NCBI GenBank assembly: GCA_040235375.1
Contig: JBECKQ010000200.1
Span: forward strand, 1 to 6,427
Reading direction: 5' to 3'
From: JBECKQ01 sp040235375
Lineage (GTDB): Bacteria; Planctomycetota; Phycisphaerae; UBA1845
DNA: 6,427 nt
Positions 4,025-6,427 of the stretch are shown here, piece after piece; position 1 is the first letter of the stretch; each line of letters opens with the position of its first letter. The notes below the pieces were generated by a model. The model was not told where the DNA came from, made no database searches, and saw nothing but the letters and a program-made list of their open reading frames with translations. Both the position numbers and the translations under genes were made by a program.

Positions 4025-5941
4025 TTGTTGCCTGTGGATCAAGAGCGAAAAAACGGCGCGACCAACCGGCCCGACCCGACCGGCTTGCTCGACACCAAGG
4101 GACGCACGCTCGAGGAATCGTCGTTCGCCCTTCTGCGCGATAACGTCATTGAAGCCCTGCGTATCCTCGTCCTGCGCCGCTGGGCCTTCTTCATTCCCTT
4201 CTGCGTCGTTACCTGCATCGCCGCACTGATGACGCACCGGCTGCCGAGAGCCTACACCTCCTCCACCGTCATCGAGCGCCGCGATCATCCCGTGCTGATG
4301 AACCTCCGCCAGACCGCCGCCACCGGCGGCTTCGCCCTCTTCTTCCGCCCGACGCTCGCCCGCGACCTGACCTCGCGCAACGCCATGACCGAGGTCGTCG
4401 AGCATTCGGGCCTTATCAAAGATCTCTCCCGCGATCCGGACGGAAACCTCACGCAGGAATCGCGTCAGCGCTGCGCCGCCCTCGGCGCCGCGCTCGCCGG
4501 CGGCATCGACGTCCGCCTGACGCAGAAGGACGATCATTTCGATCAGATCCAGGTCGCCTACACCGGGAGCGATCCCGTCAACCCGCCGAAGATCGTCCGC
4601 GAGGTACGCGACACCTACATCCGCAACACGCGCCAGCGCCTCACGGACATGCTCCTGGAAGGAAAGACGTACTTCGAACGCGTCGCCCGCGAGCACACCG
4701 AAAAGGCCGCCAGGCTCGAAGAGGATCTGCTCAGGTTCCAGTCGCAGCACATCGGCGTCGATCCGACCGACCCCGGCTCGATCAAGCTGGCCATCTCCAA
4801 TCTCGAGCACAAGCGATCAGAGATCGAATCATCCATCGAACGCGCCGAGCGCGAGACCCACTCGCGTCAGCGATTGCTTGCCCGCTACAAGAAGACCATC
4901 GCGCGCATTGCCGACATGAACCCAGGCAGTCCGCCGGCGCCTGCCCTCACACGGAGCCCGGAGGCCACAGCCATCGAGAACGAGATTCGCGGCCTTCAGA
5001 AGGAAATCCACGATCTGCAGATGGAGCGCCGCATGACCGACCTCCATCCGGAGATCGTCAACCGGCGCGATCAAATCGCCCGGCTCCGCGAGCAGCTAAA
5101 GCAGCAATACATCGCCGATGCCCAGATGTTGCCGGCCAACCGAGCGGTGTCACTGGACGAATCGACCGCCTCCTCGGCGGTGGACGCCGCCTTCGGCTGG
5201 ACCGCCGAGCTTGACGGCATCCAGATGGAGATCGACGACCGGAAGGCCGAGATCGCCGAGGGCAACAAGCGGCTGGAATCCATCGACGACCAGACCGCCG
5301 ACCTCAAGGCACTCGAGGCCAACGTCTACAAGTACCGCCGCGAGTACCAGGCGAAGGCCGACCAGGTCGCCCAGGAGCGCAGCCGGGTCCACGAGAACAT
5401 GTCCCGAGTCGCCGAAATCGACAGCATTCTCAACGCGGATGAATCCGAGCGCGGCATGTCGTTCACCGAGCTCAAACCGGCGAACGCCTGCACCCGTCCC
5501 TCCTCGCCGCACAGCGGGACAATCCTGGCCATGTCGCTATTGGCCGGCCTGGCCGCCGGCGCCGTCTGCGTCCTGCTCACAGAGCTCTTCGACCAGCGGT
5601 TCCGCACGACGCGGCAGGTCACGCGCAGCCTCGGCATCGCTCTGCTCGAGACCATCGACGAGATCACCACGTCGGCCGATCGCATCCGCGCGTTTCGGCG
5701 GAAGGCCTTCTACGTCCCCGCAACGGTGGCCGTACTACTGCTGGCCGTCGGGCTGACCTGCGCAAGCGCTTACCTGAGCATCGAACGCCCGTCGCTCTAC
5801 CACAAGATGAAGCGCGTCCCCGAGGTCCTCTGGAATCGCGTGTCCGGCAGCGGCATGACCGCCGAACGCGAAGCCGAAAGCGGACCGGTCGAGCCGGTCG
5901 CAGCCGCGCCACTCGATGAGCGGCTGGCAGAGCCGTCCTGA
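4025..5941 (+). CDS. Polysaccharide co-polymerase / chain-length determinant (Wzz/GumC-like, no kinase)
   Basis: This is a 638-aa inner-membrane protein expected to set EPS chain length and guide export. Residues 35-52 precede TM1 (about 53-70, WAFFIPFCVVTCIAALMT), followed by a Wzz-type stretch (75-210, including RAYTSSTVIE and NPPKIVREVRDTYI). A long periplasmic coiled coil covers about 215-470, broken by a Pro-rich turn near 299-312 and carrying 'HPEIVNRRDQIARLREQL' (341-358), typical of the family. 'ELKPANACTRPSSP' (482-495) is the Pro-rich lead into TM2 (about 499-518), then 'LFDQRFRTTRQVTRSLGIAL' (521-540), the usual cytoplasmic segment after TM2. There is no Walker A motif or Tyr cluster, so no BY-kinase is fused. 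A third span (561-584) and a 54-aa tail are unusual. No in-frame ATG occurs before residue 69. TTG (4025) or GTG (4034) must be the start, and neither has a clear Shine-Dalgarno sequence, so the N-terminus is uncertain. It leads the EPS operon. Confidence 0.85.
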   Translation: MLPVDQERKNGATNRPDPTGLLDTKGRTLEESSFALLRDNVIEALRILVLRRWAFFIPFCVVTCIAALMTHRLPRAYTSSTVIERRDHPVLMNLRQTAATGGFALFFRPTLARDLTSRNAMTEVVEHSGLIKDLSRDPDGNLTQESRQRCAALGAALAGGIDVRLTQKDDHFDQIQVAYTGSDPVNPPKIVREVRDTYIRNTRQRLTDMLLEGKTYFERVAREHTEKAARLEEDLLRFQSQHIGVDPTDPGSIKLAISNLEHKRSEIESSIERAERETHSRQRLLARYKKTIARIADMNPGSPPAPALTRSPEATAIENEIRGLQKEIHDLQMERRMTDLHPEIVNRRDQIARLREQLKQQYIADAQMLPANRAVSLDESTASSAVDAAFGWTAELDGIQMEIDDRKAEIAEGNKRLESIDDQTADLKALEANVYKYRREYQAKADQVAQERSRVHENMSRVAEIDSILNADESERGMSFTELKPANACTRPSSPHSGTILAMSLLAGLAAGAVCVLLTELFDQRFRTTRQVTRSLGIALLETIDEITTSADRIRAFRRKAFYVPATVAVLLLAVGLTCASAYLSIERPSLYHKMKRVPEVLWNRVSGSGMTAEREAESGPVEPVAAAPLDERLAEPS

Positions 5942-5984
5942 CCATCTGACCGAATGGAGTGACAGGTTCGCGCCAAACTGGCAC

Positions 5985-5989
5985 GGAGG
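5985..5989 (+). promoter_or_regulatory. Ribosome binding site GGAGG fixing a TTG start
   Basis: GGAGG lies six bases before TTG at 5996-5998. No ATG or GTG in this frame is as well placed, so the downstream gene very likely begins with TTG. Confidence 0.7.
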
Positions 5990-5995
5990 CCGCAG

Positions 5996-6427
5996 TTGAC
6001 CCCACTCGCAGAACCCGCTGCCACGCAGGCCAACCGCCACGCATCCTCGGCAAACACTGCTCTGCGATCGACGCGAGCGTGGCCGCACGCGGCGCTGCCG
6101 ATCCTGCTGGTCTTCAGCATCGCCCTTGTTCTCCTGCTGCCGATCCGCGCCCCGTGGTGGTACATCGTCGATTCCGACGGCGCCTACCTGGGCAGCGCGA
6201 CCAACCTGATGCTGGGCAAGCCGACCCTGATGATGGATCACCCGGCGCTGTCGCTTCAGCAACTGCTGTCCTACTCGCTCTTCGCCGACTACAAGCTTCA
6301 CGCTGCCAGCAGCGGCGTTTCGCTGTCCGGTTATGCCGACTCGTTGTTTCTCGATCTGGACCGCGGTGTGCCGGTCGTCCGCATCTGGTCCGTTGTTTTC
6401 CTGCTGTTCGGCGTTGCGGCCGCGTTC
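5996..6427 (+). CDS. Membrane protein, probable GT-C-type glycosyltransferase (3'-truncated by window edge)
   Basis: The frame is open from the TTG to the end of the window, 144 codons. A polar N-terminus of about 28 residues is followed by TM1 (about 31-50, HAALPILLVFSIALVLLLPI). Next comes a loop with the acidic motif WWYIVDSDGAYLGSATNLM (54-72) and then 'DHPALSLQQLLSYSLF' (81-96). A second hydrophobic span begins at about 128 (VRIWSVVFLLFGVAAAF). GT-C enzymes such as the ArnT/PMT/GT39 group have a catalytic acidic residue in the first extracytoplasmic loop after TM1, and a 'DHP' segment is common in related proteins. Asp59 and Asp61 would be the candidates. It lies 54 bp after the co-polymerase gene in the same direction, suggesting shared transcription and a role in building or polymerising the lipid-linked glycan. 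A Wzy-type polymerase cannot be excluded from the visible part. Confidence 0.6.
   Translation, partial: MTPLAEPAATQANRHASSANTALRSTRAWPHAALPILLVFSIALVLLLPIRAPWWYIVDSDGAYLGSATNLMLGKPTLMMDHPALSLQQLLSYSLFADYKLHAASSGVSLSGYADSLFLDLDRGVPVVRIWSVVFLLFGVAAAF

Noticed and set aside
3878..4810. Reverse open frame of 310 codons opposite the co-polymerase gene
   Set aside because: It is antisense to a gene with clear membrane spans and coiled coil. Its own sequence has no such structure.

Overview
The window is GC-rich throughout. Its protein repertoire points to a planctomycete-like bacterium, possibly Phycisphaerae-related. The clues are a secreted right-handed beta-helix protein ending in 'GNIGADPRF...DGLAGTADDN...DMGPYEY', which is typical of large planctomycete beta-helix families, next to exopolysaccharide (EPS) genes. 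Taxonomy is inferred from family style only. The organisation looks like an accessory or junction region: a phage/transposon remnant on the left, a long gene-free stretch, a damaged surface-protein gene, and the start of an EPS locus on the right.

Left block (1-1328, + strand): three tightly packed genes. They are the C-terminal tail of an unidentified protein, a 184-aa protein with a small helical domain like those of phage GemA/Gp16-type proteins, and a 221-aa protein joined to it by an ATGA overlap. The C-terminus of the third resembles the DNA-binding segment that precedes the catalytic core of Mu-type transposases, but the core is absent. I read this as a decayed or minimal Mu-like element.

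Gene-free block (1329-2156, about 830 bp): no convincing gene. It holds two strong hairpins just after the transposase-like gene, an AT-richer patch with three TGTCGC motifs resembling Mu/Tn7/Tn5053-type transposon ends, six copies of a CCGC(N)TTTTC motif, a set of mutually exclusive stems ending in a bidirectional terminator, and further hairpins. It ends in a near-perfect Shine-Dalgarno sequence.

Middle block (2157-3761): a signal-peptide-bearing beta-helix protein gene is broken by a one-base frameshift in a T5 run, and adding one T restores the family pattern. It also appears mosaic and lacks its C-terminal end. It runs convergently into, and overlaps by 53 bp, a class I SAM-dependent methyltransferase gene on the minus strand.

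Right block (4025-6427, + strand): a Wzz/GumC-type polysaccharide co-polymerase without a kinase domain is followed after 54 bp by the start of a multi-membrane-span protein, probably a GT-C-type glycosyltransferase. Together they look like the first genes of an EPS synthesis and export operon; the second runs off the window. The methyltransferase is transcribed divergently from this operon and may or may not serve it. I found no CRISPR array, rRNA or tRNA.
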